Shown here: positions 12,031 to 23,904 of the stretch, piece by piece
Numbering within the stretch: the stretch's first letter is position 1
Layout of the letters: the number at the start of each line of letters is the position of its first letter
Source of the DNA: Rutidosis leptorrhynchoides
Taxonomy: Eukaryota > Streptophyta > Magnoliopsida > Asterales > Asteraceae
Direction of reading: 5' to 3'
Assembly: GCF_046630445.1 (NCBI RefSeq)
Contig: NC_092341.1
Span: 33,556,001-33,620,000 of the forward strand
Length of the DNA stretch: 64,000 nucleotides
Made by a program: the position numbers and the translations under genes
The notes under the pieces: generated by a model
Seen by the model: the letters and a program-made list of their open reading frames with translations, nothing else
The model's database searches: none
What the model was told of the DNA's origin: nothing

Positions 12031-15000
12031 CTAATTAGGTACACCAGCTGCTAACTTTGCTCTCAAGTCTTTGCGCAAAATTTTCCCTGATGGCGATTTT
12101 GGAATTGCATCGATAAAAAACACACGGCTTATTCTCTTATAGAATACCACCTGACAAACATTATAAACATTGGTAAGACACAAGTAATTATTTTAGTTTA
12201 GTTGTTCGCAGCTATTTTTATCATATGCTTGTTGTTTTCAGTTACCTGCTTAGATACAAATTGCTTGATTTCGTCCTCTGTCACACTTGAGTCGTTTGTT
12301 TTTACTACATAAGCAACGGGGACCTCTCCAGCAACGTCGTTTACCATACTGCGAGAAACAAAAAAAAAAAGTAACATTTTTGTCAAAATTTGACTCTTTA
12401 ACATTTAATGTTAAAACAACAAAAAAAGTCAAAACTTCATTTCCGGTTACAGTATGATGCATATATAAACTCTTAAGAAATATTCAAAGTAGAATGACAT
12501 CAAATACATAATTTTGGATTTGGTGCTACTGGATTACAAGTTATTTTTGTGAAGAATTATATTTTAATACATGAATTGTAAATTATGGTGCTGGTACAAC
12601 TAATGGGAAAAGCATTGTTAATACTAAAACTAGGTGAGGCATTTTTTTCTAGTCTAAATAGCTAAGGGGAGGTAAAATAATATTTAGAATTTTAGATCTT
12701 TTTTACAATTATTATATTGTCTTTAATGTTAGTGCCAACTGGCAACAACGAAACATGTGAGGATCGGAAGTAGGTGCAGATCCAATCAAACCGCAGTTCA
12801 AGATCCAAGGACAACTTCGGAATTTCACTTACAGAATAAACGGCACAAATATAATCACTTTGTTCATCTAATCCACATTTTATTTAGGTAATATATGTTA
12901 ATTAAAAAAAATTGTACTATCAATTATATGGCAAGTTAACAATTTATTTAGATAGAATGTACTTACGAGACAACTGCGGCATCAGAAATTTCAGGGTGAG
13001 TTAGTAATAACGATTCAAGCTCGGCCGGAGCTACTTGAAATCCTTTGTATTTGATCAATTCCTTCAGCCGATCAACAATGAAAAGTTCATCATCGTCATC
13101 AATTATCCCTATATCACCCGTGTGTAGCCAACCTTCCGAGTCAATTGTGTTTTTTGTCGATTCGGGGTCATTAAGATAACCTATATAAAATTCAAAACAT
13201 TTGATCAAGATTACTATTAATGTCGAATGTCCACGTAAATGATCTTCATTTTGTCTCAAGCACCAGTAAGTGTAAGCATATAAATTGTGTCAAATGTATG
13301 CCACTTGTAACTTGTAAAGTATAAAGTAAAACAAAAGTGAGGTGTAATACATAATTCTGAACACTTGTAATTTATGCTCTAAAGATTTCAAGTAAATCGC
13401 ATATTTAACGAAAAGCAGGTTGCTAATATACCAATGTACCCCAATCTGAAAACTTATCAGACTACTATTATTTTCTTTTACAAACTTAAAAGGTTATATT
13501 AAGATTTTTTTTTTTTTTTTTTACTTTAAATGATCTTTTAACGAGAACCATTATAATTTAATAACTTTCATTTTAAAGTCAATACGTAACCGTAATGTAC
13601 AACACTTTTATACACATTAACAAAAACTCTTTATAACTGTTGTTTAGAATAATCCTTACTTTAAGTTAAATCGCATTTGAAGTTACGTAAAGATGTAACA
13701 ACATATCAATTTGTGAATGAAATCGACATGACATTTTGCTAGCGAGTATATATGAAAATTTAAGGCAAAGTAAACTAGTAAAGAAAATGACACCTTTCAT
13801 GATTTGATCCCCACGAATGCATATCTCGCCTCGTTGGTTCTTAGGAAGGGATGCACCGGTATCAGGATCAACGATCTTCATCTCGGCATTACGAACCACG
13901 GTCCCACATGCTCCTGACTTGATCTCAAAAGGCTCCTTAGCAAACGCCAAGCACATGGCTAGTACCGGTCCAGCCTCAGTCATTCCATAACCCTGTCAAA
14001 CATTAAAGTCAACCTCATTATCAACACCTACCCCATTTATTAATTCAAATTTTAATTTAATATTTAAATTTTAAATATAAATTATATTGTTTCACGAACC
14101 AAAAATATATTATTCCATTCCATTTTTTTAAGGGTGGTGATTTGTACACCACCTATTTTTAGCCATACACCACCAAACATGCTTTACATTGTTGTACTGT
14201 ACAAACCTGTAAAGCATGTTTGGTGGTGTACGGCTAAAAATAGGTGGTGTACGAATCACTCCCCTTTTTTTAATATTTCTCCGGAATTTCATGTGACAGA
14301 TGATCGGGTTGTCATTTCATGTTCGCACTTCTATGTAAATATTTAATCTTTTTTCATAGTTTAATTTATTATTCTTAATTCTTAGTAGTAGTATCTTACT
14401 TGTAATAATTAACACTCCGTACTAATTGGATTAGACTAATTAACAATGATTTAAGCATGGATGATTTTATTTATCATCCTGTATTTACAACGGTTATGGT
14501 TATTAAAAAAAGTAATTTTCAATAATCAACAAAATAATGTGAAAAAATCCATTTTTTTTTCTTTTTGCTAAAATTAAAAATAACTTGTACGAATCGTGGC
14601 AACTAATTGCAACTCAAGTAAGATGAAAAGGTCGTTGAAAGCAGTGGCGGAACTTGAACTCGGATACAGACGGAGCGGTGTAAAAATTTAATAAATTTTT
14701 CATTGTCAGCAGGGGCAAACACTAAAAAAACCTTTTTTTTTTTTTGTAAAATTATTTTTTTTTTAGTATAAAATTTTTTGTTCCGTAAAATCCAGGTGGG
14801 GCGGATACCCCCTTTGAGTTCCACTAAGTATCACCCCTGGTTGAAAGGATAATTGTTACGTTTTAATATTGTTAACTCTTTCTTACACGTCTAAACAATG
14901 GTTAAATGTTTATCTAAACAATGGTTATAACAAAATAATGAATTGAACATAGTTAAATGTTTTATCTTAATTGACTAAAAATTTTTTTTTACCAACTTTC

Positions 15001-18000
15001 AACAGTCTAAAAGGAAAAACGTGTTTGTTTTACCGTTTAATTATCTAATGTTTATTATTACGTGGTCCACTAATAGTGTATTCATATATATATCTTGCTT
15101 TAGCATTAAATTATAAAAAGGTCAAACTAAACCTATAGACATCGTGAATTACATGTCATTTTCTACATTTCGCAAATGGATAGATGACGCGATAAAACAA
15201 GGCCGTGACTGATGACTAGATTATGCATACATTTACATAATATTTAATAGTAACAATCAAATTTCCTAGATAATTTAAAACATAAATATGAGATTTAATT
15301 AGATTTTTTTTTATTACGACGACCTTTAGAGTGGTCATTAAAAAAACTACGATATTAAAAAACTAGAACATGCATATAATTTTGTACATCTTTATAATTG
15401 AAATAACTACCCACCTTTTACAAATAACTACATATAACCAATATCATGTACTACTTTTCTTTGCACAAATTATTCTTAAAAACGACTGTAAGAGTTGACA
15501 TTAGAATTTTCTATATAGTAAACAAGTAGTTGTGTAGACCTCGTTTCGTGCCGGGGGCTCCGTTTTGAATGCAAGCTAAAAAAGTCTTCATCTATTTTGA
15601 AAAAAAAAAAAAATTCGACATCTAACATTGAAGGGTTGTTCCTTTTGTGAAAGTTGTTTTTTTTAAAAAAAAAAAAGTTAGTTGATCTATTTTGTAAAAA
15701 AAATTATTTTTCAACATCTTTTGGTATTATTGAAGGGTTGTTCCTTTTATGAAAGTTGCCTCTTTTATCGTTGAAAAAAAAAGGTAGTTGATTTTTTTGT
15801 AAAAAAGAATTTTTTTCTGACATCTTTTGGTAACATTAAAGGGTTGGTTCTTTTACGAAAGTTGCTTTTTTATTGCTGAAAAAAGGTGAAATGACGAAAA
15901 TAACCTGATTACTATTGATGAATAATGCTACATGTCTTTTAAATAGTATAGTAACAGTAATTACATACTCTCTGTAGTAAATTGGAAATGTTATAACGAG
16001 TACTACTTTACACGGAGTACTACTTTATAATTATTATTGTTATTATTATTATTATTATTATTATATTATTATTATTTTATTTTATTTTATTATTATTTTC
16101 TTCCTATATACTAAAAGTCTTCCCAAAATTTTGTAGTTTCGAATTTTCCATTTGAGTTTACGTTCACACTACAAACGGTCTCTCAACTTTAACTCAAATT
16201 ACAAACGACCCTTCAAGTTTACACTTTTTCAAGGGTATAAAGTGTAAATATATAATTTTATTAAATTAAAAGAAACTAACTCCACCAAAAATTTTAACGG
16301 GACCTATCTTCTCGCTCGGTGCGAGTTAAATTTTTCCGAGACCACCGTTCAACTCGAAAAAATCTGACGAAAACAACGCGACTAACTATACGCGAAACGG
16401 ACATCGTTAAAAAACACTAAATAACGGGCCCTATATTCTCGCTCGGTGCGAGTTAAATTTTTCCGAGACCAACGTTCAACTCGAAATAATTTTACGAACC
16501 CAACGCGACTAACTATACGCGAAACGGACATCGTTAAAAAAACACTAAATATTTCGGGCTATATTTCATACATATACATACACGTCCAACAAACAACCCA
16601 ACCTATTAGATATATTAGGTACCTAACAACGTATATATCCAAATTCAACCGAACCGCAGCAACTCATTGTCGAATTTTTTTTCTAGTTTTGTACAATTTG
16701 CACAATAAGATATTTTCTAAATTTTTGTACTACTATACTAGTCACCGGTTTTTATCAAAGAAAAACATTTATTTATACACTTAGTAGAGATAAAAAAAAT
16801 TTTTATAAGTATCCGACATTGTCTTTAAATTATCCAAAACCAATGAACATCAAAACTTGTACTGAGATTCTAAAATAAAAACACAAACAAACATAACAAA
16901 TACGTGTAAATAAACAAATCAAGTAAAAAACGTGAGTCAGTCAGTCGGATACGAGTGTATAATTTATAACTTATAAATTTATAATTTATTAATATAATAT
17001 ATATTTATTTAAATATATACTCCGTATTTAACAAAACAAAAACCATACCTGTCCAAGTTTGGCATTCGGAAACTTACTCCTAACAGTATCTTCAAGCTCT
17101 TTCCCCAAGGGTGCTGCACCTGACATCACCGTTCGTATTGATGACATATCATATTTATCCACCAACTCTTCATTATTCGCAATCGTTAAAACAATCGGTG
17201 GTACAACAGGCCCAATCGTCACTTTATATTTCTCAATTAATTCCAAAAACGACACTATTTCAAATTTCTGCATAATTAATATCGCAGCACCAGCACGTAA
17301 TCCACACAACAAAATCGAATTCAACGAGTATATATGAAACAACGGTAACACACAAATTAACACGTCATCACTATGAATCCAAAAATTAGGGTTTTCACCG
17401 TCAACTTGTTGTGCCACACTTGTTACAAGTCCTTTATGAGTCAGCATAACTCCTTTTGCGAGTCCAGTTGTACCTGATGAATACGGTAGCGCTACCACGT
17501 CATCAGACGAGATTTTGACTTCCGGTAATTTTGTCTCGTCGCCGGAAATTAGGCCGGAAAAGCTTACGCAACCGTCAGGAGCTGAATCGATACAGATGAT
17601 CTGAATCGAGTTGTCTGATGCGAAGTCTTTGATTTTAGATACGTAAGCTGATTGAGTTATGATGATTTTCGCAGTCGATGCTGTTGCTTGTTTGATGATT
17701 TCGGCTGCGGTGAAAAATGGATTCGCCATGGTGGAGATCGCGCCGAGATACGATGCGCCGATGAAGGAGTACACGAATTCAGGTGAATTTGGGAGTAAGA
17801 TCATGATGACGTCACCTTTGTTGATGTTTAGTTTGTGGTGAAACGAGGAAGCGACTTTACGTGACGTTAGCTCCACGTCAGCGTAAGTGTAGACGTGGCC
17901 GGTGGCACCGTCGATTAGGCACGGGCGGTCACTGAATTCGGAAATGTTTTCGAAGCAGTACGAGTGTAAAGGGAGATGTTTTGGGATGTAAATGTCAGGC

Positions 18001-18038
18001 AGTTTTGATCGGAAAATGATCTCTTTTTCCGACTCCAT
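12031..18038 (-). CDS. 4CL: 4-coumarate:CoA ligase, intact five-exon gene
   Basis: Activates 4-coumarate and related hydroxycinnamates to CoA thioesters through an acyl-adenylate, the branch enzyme from general phenylpropanoid metabolism to lignin and flavonoids; cytosolic. Exons (reverse strand): 17049-18038, 13794-13992, 12967-13180, 12246-12348, 12031-12150. All introns are GT-AG and the phases agree, giving 541 aa, normal for the family. The AMP-binding Box I reads [11 protein letters not shown] (residues 187-197; family usually LPKGV) and Box II is GEICIRG (385-391). GWLHTGD lies near 413-419 and the catalytic lysine loop [11 protein letters not shown] near 519-529. There is no peroxisomal C-terminal SKL, which argues against a 4CL-like peroxisomal ligase. 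Start is the first ATG, about 95 bp below a TATA box. Intron 1 (3.06 kb) holds several repeats. Substrate preference cannot be read from sequence alone. Confidence 0.95.
14129..14274. mobile_element. Foldback MITE in 4CL intron 1
   Basis: Long inverted repeat: GTACACCACCTATTTTTAGC on the left is mirrored by GCTAAAAATAGGTGGTGTAC on the right, with arms of roughly 60 bp around a short loop containing the TGTACTGTACA palindrome. It has no coding capacity. The superfamily is unclear because T-rich flanks obscure the target duplication. Confidence 0.8.
14643..14840. mobile_element. Possible small TIR element in 4CL intron 1
   Basis: Begins GCAGTGGCGGAAC and ends ATCACCCCTGG. The ends are imperfect inverted repeats (CAGTGGCGGA against CAGGGGTGAT). 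The look is that of abundant short plant TIR elements, but no clear target duplication was found. Confidence 0.4.
15600..15885. repeat. Three degenerate tandem copies, about 110 bp each, in 4CL intron 1
   Basis: Each copy contains a GACATCTTTTGGTA-like start, then GAAGGGTTGTTCCTTTTRYG, then GAAAGTTG and a poly-A/T stretch. Copies are about 70-85% alike by eye. Confidence 0.7.
16028..16100. repeat. (ATT)n / (ATTTT)n microsatellite in 4CL intron 1
   Basis: Imperfect ATT run followed by ATTTT units. Confidence 0.9.
16297..16552. repeat. 127-bp direct tandem duplication in 4CL intron 1
   Basis: Two adjacent copies start at 16297 and 16424 with ACGGG(A/C)CCTAT and contain CTCGCTCGGTGCGAGTTAAA and CGCGAAACGGACATCGTTAA. 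They are about 93% identical by eye. Each includes the short inverted repeat CTCGC...GCGAG. The unit does not match other features here. Confidence 0.85.
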
Positions 18039-18130
18039 TTTTTTAAAATAAATAAATAAATTTAATAATTTTAGAGGGATGATATGGAAAGTTTAGAGGG
18101 AAGAGTGGTTGTGTTTGATGAGATTAGAAA

Positions 18131-18140
18131 GTTATATAAA
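18131..18140 (-). promoter_or_regulatory. TATA box of 4CL
   Basis: The reverse strand reads TTTATATAAC about 95 bp upstream of the 4CL ATG, a suitable distance for a core promoter with a short 5' UTR. Confidence 0.7.
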
Positions 18141-18254
18141 AAGAGTGAATCCTTTATATGCGTGGGTGAGGTTTGGTGAGAAAAGGGTAATATGGGAATT
18201 ACATATTTCAGGAAGGGTAAAATAGGGATTAATGAGGACATTGGACATTGGTAT

Positions 18255-18261
18255 GGTTGGT
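18255..18261 (-). promoter_or_regulatory. AC-II (ACCAACC) element of the 4CL promoter
   Basis: The reverse strand reads CTCACCAACCATACC, containing ACCAACC, the R2R3-MYB AC-II element known from phenylpropanoid promoters. A related ACCAAAC lies at about 18171-18177. The Harbinger-type element begins 7 bp upstream of this site. Confidence 0.6.
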
Positions 18262-18268
18262 GAGGTTA

Positions 18269-20339
18269 GAGCACAAGGAATCGTTCGGTGTTAAATCTCA
18301 GTGTTAAATTTAACACTGGATTTAACACTGAGGCCAAAACAGGGGAAATTGTTCAGTGTTAAATTATTATTTAATTATTAAATTTTAATTTTAATTATTT
18401 ATTTTTAATGAATATATATTTTATTAAATATAAAATAAATACTATAAAACCATAAAATAAAAACTAAAATTCATTACATTAATTTAAAAACAATACAATA
18501 AAAAACTAAATTGAACTTATTGAAATAAAAAAACAAACTACTAGATTATCCATCGTCTACTCCGATTCGTCGTCATTTGCACCCGATCCCGATTGTAAAT
18601 CCCTACGAGCATCGCTTCGAATTTGCTCCTTAAGGTCAGAAATTAGTTCCATGTCGGCTTCGGTTGGAGCAATGTTTAAAATCCTTAAACGCAATTCAAG
18701 TTGCTTATCTTGATAATACTTCTTTTTAAGATCGGCCGTTTTTTCAAAATTTTCCTTAACCGATACATATAGAGACTCACGAGAAGAATGGGATGAAGGG
18801 TTGGACTCGGACGACTTTTTCCTCGATTTTCTTGGCTTTTTTTTTGGACGTTTCAATTGATCGGGACCATACATCCCCGCATTCGGATTTTCTTCAACAC
18901 TTGCACTTGCAACTTCTTCGTTCAAATTAATTACGGGCTCACCAACATCTTCAATAACTACGGGCTCACGTCGTTTGTTTCTCGTACCGATAACAACGGG
19001 ATCGGGATTTAGCCACTTTGACTTGTCCTTCAAAAAATTCCACGCTTGATAACTACAAAACTTCCTTCCCATGTTCTCGTCGATATATTGTTGATCACAC
19101 CGCACACGAAAATCTAGGTCGTTATCCCCGCTTCGCCAATCATTTTTCAAACGACTAACAATCCCATTATACTTTTGACATTCGCCATTCATTTTCGTCC
19201 ACTTAGACGATAACGCGTCCTTAGATCGAGGAAATGGTGGATTTCGTCCGTAACCAAATACCAAAATGACGCACCTACAAAAATATATAACGAATTATAA
19301 TATAATTAAAAATTATATATTAAAAATTATAATATATATAATTCATTTAGATATTTATAATTAAAAATTTAATATATATATATAAATTTAATATGTATAT
19401 AATATATATATACATAACATAACAGTATGTATATGTGTATATTTATATACAAAGTATAAATATAATATATATATTTATATATACATATTTAACTCACAAA
19501 AATATAAAATAAATATATACCGGTTTGGTCGTTTCCTTTGATTGAATCTTCGGATGTATGAACCCACGCTTTTGCCAAACGTAACTCATCTGCCTCGGAC
19601 CACGGGTTCATCACGACTCCGGTTCGTCTTGCCCTCGTTTTTTTGGTCGGTTCTTCATCAACCATTTTTTCTTTTCCTTTACCGCGAACACGTTGAGACG
19701 TTGATGTTGTAGTTGGGACCACCTCGTCTTGAACCGATTGCGCGTTCGATTCGCTAAGTTGTTGACTAGACTTCCAAGCCAAAAATTGTTCCATTTCTTC
19801 GGGACTCATCAACGGGGTTTGTGGGACTTGAGTTTGTGGAACTTGTGTTTGATTAGCGTAATTTTGAAACGCGTTTGGTGAGTTGTGAAAGGGTGTAAAC
19901 GGATTCCATTGACTAGAGTATGGGTTCATGGGATCGTTTAGATTATTTGGATGGTTTGGATGGTTTGCGGGATAGTTGGAACCACGACGGTTAGAAAAAT
20001 TCGGATTAGTTTGGTTGGGAAAGTTGGAATTTCCTTGATTGCTAGACATTTTTGAAGATTTAATTTGTGAGTGTATAGAATTGTAGAGAAAAGGAGTGAA
20101 AGATGTGTGAAAAATGGATGAGAATTGGAGAGTATTTATAGAATATAAATTATATAAAAAAAACAAAAACAAAAAAAGGAATTCGACCGTTTGCCAACGG
20201 TCAAACCCCACAACGGCTCGAAATGGCCGACGTTAAACACCTTTAACGGTGGTTTAACGCCGGCGGAGAGTGGTTGCAACCACCGTCCCCACCGTTAAAT
20301 TGCTTTAACGCCGAAAAAAATGGTGGACTCCTGGTGCTC
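18269..20339 (-). mobile_element. PIF/Harbinger-type transposon carrying only ORF1
   Basis: The left end GAGCACAAGGAATC and the inverted right end GAGCACCAGGAGTC match as terminal inverted repeats, and both are followed within about 40 bp by a GTTAAA box. TTA flanks both ends (18266-18268 and 20340-20342), the target duplication typical of PIF/Harbinger. Total length is 2071 bp. The interior holds the two-exon Myb/SANT-type ORF and no DDE transposase, so the element depends on a transposase supplied elsewhere. Confidence 0.85.
18557..20049 (-). pseudogene. Harbinger ORF1-like Myb/SANT, NAM-associated protein, probable 1-bp frameshift
   Basis: Family role: PIF/Pong ORF1 proteins bind the element ends and act with the DDE transposase. 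Exon 1 (20049-19521) starts MSSNQGNSNF, has an Asn/Pro-rich stretch, a basic segment (KKTRARR) and the SANT start NPWSEADELRLAKAW, ending GNDQTG. A GT-AG intron joins it to 19274, where the frame reads GASFW. The following PPFPRSKDALSSKWTKMNG and the rest to the stop at 18557 lie in a frame one base away. The downstream part is open for over 230 codons and ends in a coiled-coil-like, acidic region. Either a 1-bp frameshift near 19258-19264 or an unseen alternative splice reconciles the frames. Host GST-T3-like/NAM-associated genes share this domain, but the TIRs argue for transposon ORF1. Confidence 0.75.
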
Positions 20340-20342
20340 TTA

Positions 20343-21450
20343 TGCACTTATGCTACTTGGGGGCTACTTATTTGTTTTCTTAGTTTATTGTGTGGTCATG
20401 AATAGATTAAATGGTGAGTTCACATCACGTCATCACATAATTAAGATGATCATTAAGTATTTAAGTTTAACAGGTAAGGTTGTAATTTTTCCTCACCTTG
20501 TTTTCAGTTTGTTGAGATTTTGAAGTTGTTCGATCTAACTTAGATAATTGGGATTTTGAGGTTATTCGATCTAACTAGATCTAAGTTAGTTAAACTCTAC
20601 ATCAATATCACTTAACGGGTCAAAATTTTAACACAAGTCATATTCGTTAAAGAAACGAAACTAATTAACGTTCAGAATAATCGCTAACTTATCAATAGTT
20701 CATACGATATCTCAACCGAGTGATCTCCAATTAGCAACTTTCACGAACATACTTAAGTTAGAGTGTGTTTGTTTTCCTCTTAATTAAATGGTTCAACGCT
20801 GAATGTTGAACGTTGAACATTCAACATTCAACGCGTTTGTTTCTGACTTCTGAATAACATATGATTCTGAATCGTTTTCAAACAGCTTATTTTCATTCAG
20901 AATCAAGTTTATTTAGAGACTCCGAACATTCAGATTATGAACCATTCAGTAGTAAATCATTAAGTTATATTAAACGCACTCTTAATTACAGTAAATTTTA
21001 GGACCATATTTAACTCGTTGATTATATAATACAAAAGTGGTATGAATAAACGATTTGTAATTTGGTGTAGTGGGTGTTTTTTGTAATATCATTTGACGGG
21101 CCATATGGGAATTATGGGTGTTGGTCAAATATTAGGTGGTCATTGAAGTTGACATGACAAATTTCTGGACGGTAACATGTTGTTATCCCTTTTCTTCCCT
21201 TTATGATCTTTATCCACCTACTACACTTGGGCAACGGAGTAGATGTGATCTGTCACCGCCGGCTAAGATTCCGGTGAACTATATTTAATTATTTTTTAAT
21301 TTAATTGCAAGTCTAAGTCAGACCCAATGTTAACGCGTAAGTTTCCGCATTAATAAGCAAATCATCTTTCAACTCATGAAATACATTATCTTAATCTTTC
21401 AATATTTTATTGTTAATTTTAATTGCTATATATGAATATGATAAAACTAG
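20343..21450. other. Intergenic spacer
   Basis: No convincing ORF. It contains the Tourist-like MITE (20761-20981) and a partly palindromic AGATCTAAGTTAG repeat near 20530-20595. Confidence 0.6.
20761..20981. mobile_element. Tourist-like MITE (PIF/Harbinger group)
   Basis: 221 bp with inverted ends GAGTGTGTTTG and TAAACGCACTC, flanked by TTA on both sides (20758-20760 and 20982-20984). Noncoding. It includes nested inverted repeats of the TGTTGAACGTTGAACATTCA type. Confidence 0.8.
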
Positions 21451-21454
21451 GCTT

Positions 21455-23090
21455 TATTAGTTTGTGCGGTAGTACATGTGGTTTGTATACGTTTTTCATG
21501 ATAATATCTACACTTCATTTTTTTATAGTTGGTATGTATGTTTTGCTTAAATTACGTGGTTGGTACCCAACCTAACGCCCGTCAACAGTTGATGGTTAAC
21601 CCTCACATATACTACGCATGTGAGGGCAATTTCGTCCCTTAATTAATTTATTCCATATAAAAAACACAAGACGTGCAGATACATGCTTTCATAATCGACG
21701 TTTGGTTTCTATTCACCAACTGTTCTCATACTTCAAACCCTCGTGTTCTTACGAGATTTATGGTAAAATTTGTTGTTCTTGATGTTTTTTTTCCTACTTC
21801 TAGCTACTTTACAAATTCGATACCTGATACAGTGGTATGTTTTGATAAAAAAATTTATATTGTTACTTTATTTGCAAATGAATGTCCTGGACTGTTTACA
21901 ATCAAATTACATTATGGTGGGCATTTCACTCGTAAGATTACGTATTTCGACTTAGTTGCAGCCTGCAGGTGATACATTTTCTGCTAATGAGGAAACTAAA
22001 ATGGTGGAAGATCTTGGTTATGATTGCAATTCTAGGATGCATTGTCATTTTTGTATACCTGATACCAAGGTTGTAAAACTCGCGACCCGGAGAGTTCTCG
22101 ACAGGAGGTTTTTGAGGAGTTCTCGGGGAGAACTCGGGGGAGAACTTGGATGTTGACTTTCGTTGACTTTTTAATATAAATATATATATATTCCCTTAAT
22201 ATATAAATAACAAGGGTTGTTATTGTCATAATTAAAAGTTTAAGAGTGCATATCAAGTTTGTTGTTAGTCATAAAGTTTGGTAAAAGTTGAGGAGTTGTT
22301 ATTGCCATTTGATAAAAGAGAAAAAAATAAAAATATCACCCTTTCCAATATATGTTGTACATAGTATCAGATTTTCAGATATGAAAAAAGTGACCCTTCT
22401 TTTCTTTCATTTGTTACTATATAATACGAAGGTTCAACTCAAAATTAAAGAATTCTGATCATTACTTGCGCTTTTATCTTCTTCTTTTTCCTTTTTTATG
22501 TTTTCCTTCTTCATCTTTTCTCGTTCCCGGTAAATTCTGAGTTTTCCATCGCTGCTGACCGCCGTTGACCGGCAGTTGGCCGAGTTTTTAGCGAGTTGAT
22601 TGCCGGCTTATCGCCGATTAATCGGCCGAGTAGCCTGAGTTTTGCAACCATGCCTCATACAAATTTGGATTATGGATTAGAACCATTAGGGAGTGAAACT
22701 AATGATAACAAGTTAAAGTAGCATGTTGGTTTAAAGAAGAAAATAAGTTTGTTTATTGAAAAGGAAGAAACCAAGTTAAACAATCCTTTGATTTCCTGTT
22801 CAGACTAATAAGGTTATTATAAATGAGGATGATGATAGCGATTGTTATGTTGAGAATAACATAGGAAAAGAATAAAGTGAGGATGATGACAGTGACTTTT
22901 ATGTTGATGAAGATAATCACCTAGAAGATTTTGATGTTGATATGAATGATTTTCATTGTAGCATTGACAATGATATTGAATTCATGAAAAACGCTTCTAA
23001 AATAGTGGATGTAAGTACCACTGATCAAGAGATAGTTACTATAGAAAGGTTGATTCCTGGTGAGTTTGATACTGAACATGAGTGTGAAGA
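21455..23090 (+). pseudogene. Mutator-like transposase N-terminus (PB1-like domain), degenerate
   Basis: Fragments in order: GLFTIKLHYGGHFT near 21888-21930, MVEDLGYDCNS and HCHFCIPDT near 21999-22066, NLDYGLEPLG near 22665, KKISLFIEKEETKLN near 22735, then an acidic stretch to 23090. This order and spacing fit the PB1-like N-terminal domain of plant MULE transposases. Several stops interrupt it. A hAT-type MITE splits it at 22066-22652, and an LTR (23091) cuts it before any catalytic domain. A segment at about 21455-21640 with TACATGTGGTTTGTATACG may be the terminal region of the same element. Confidence 0.6.
22066..22652. mobile_element. hAT-type MITE with 8-bp target duplication
   Basis: The ends CAAGGTTGTAAAACTCG and, inverted, CATGGTTGCAAAACTCA form terminal inverted repeats. 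The flanks are CCTGATAC (22058-22065) and CCTCATAC (22653-22660), an 8-bp duplication with one mismatch, as expected for hAT elements. Removing it restores the MULE reading frame through Pro-Asp-Thr-Asn-Leu. 587 bp, noncoding. Confidence 0.85.
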
Positions 23091-23147
23091 TGTAACAACC
23101 CGACTTCAATTCACCAAAAACGTGTACTAAATTTTTTTCTGGTGCAG

Positions 23148-23235
23148 CACATCTGGACGGCGTCCAGCAATGAAGGGTGAGACGGTGTCCAGCAGATCTG
23201 GACGGTGTCCAATTGGCCTTCCAGCTGCTGTCCCC
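23148..23235. repeat. GGACGGYGTCC inverted-repeat cluster, distal end of LTR E
   Basis: Contains CTGGACGGCGTCCAG, GACGGTGTCCAG and CTGGACGGTGTCC within about 80 bp. A matching cluster sits at the other end of the same LTR (25055-25145). Confidence 0.85.
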
Positions 23236-23904
23236 GGGTCCAACTTACACTTGCGGAAATCCCGCTTCCCGACACTTTTAAACGAAAACCTTTTCACAAC
23301 ATATCACAATATAATAAACTAAGAGGTTTTCATCATCAAAACAAGTTTTACATCACCGGGCCAACATCGGCCCGAATTACGCGTTTTGTTCAAAAATACA
23401 AGTTTCGACCATACTAGTTTAATTTCCAAACGACACTAGAGCATGGTGTTTGGGGTTAAACTACCCAAATCTTGACCGAACTTCCAAAAGCTACCCAAAA
23501 GCATCCCCTATTAAAATAAGCGGGAGACCACTAATCCAACCGAATACCTTTTCCTTTGTCCGCACCAGAGCCTAAAAAGGTAAACAACGAGAGGGTAAGC
23601 TAAAGCTTAGTGAGTGCAACAATTTTACATATACATATATAACCTGGTTACATGTATCACTTACTCAATACCGTCCACGAGCTAGCAATTCGACAATCAT
23701 GCAAAACATTATGCATATACCAATAACCGAAATTCACAATGAGCTAGCAATACCAATAACATATAGTTCATAATTAAAATATGCCGATACAAAATTCATA
23801 CAACCATGGTTAACCAATCGAACAAGGGAACGGTACTTAAAAGACCGTCAGAGTTCATAACATCCATTAGTGTTACTTAAACACCGCGTAATCGCTAATT
23901 CCCC

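Noticed and set aside
12963..13983. Separate short genes at 12198-12462, 12963-13259 and 13666-13983
   Set aside because: They are exons of the single 4CL gene; splice sites and phases join them exactly.
18557..19264. Independent 235-codon gene starting near 19264
   Set aside because: There is no ATG at its start; it is the second exon of the Harbinger ORF1.
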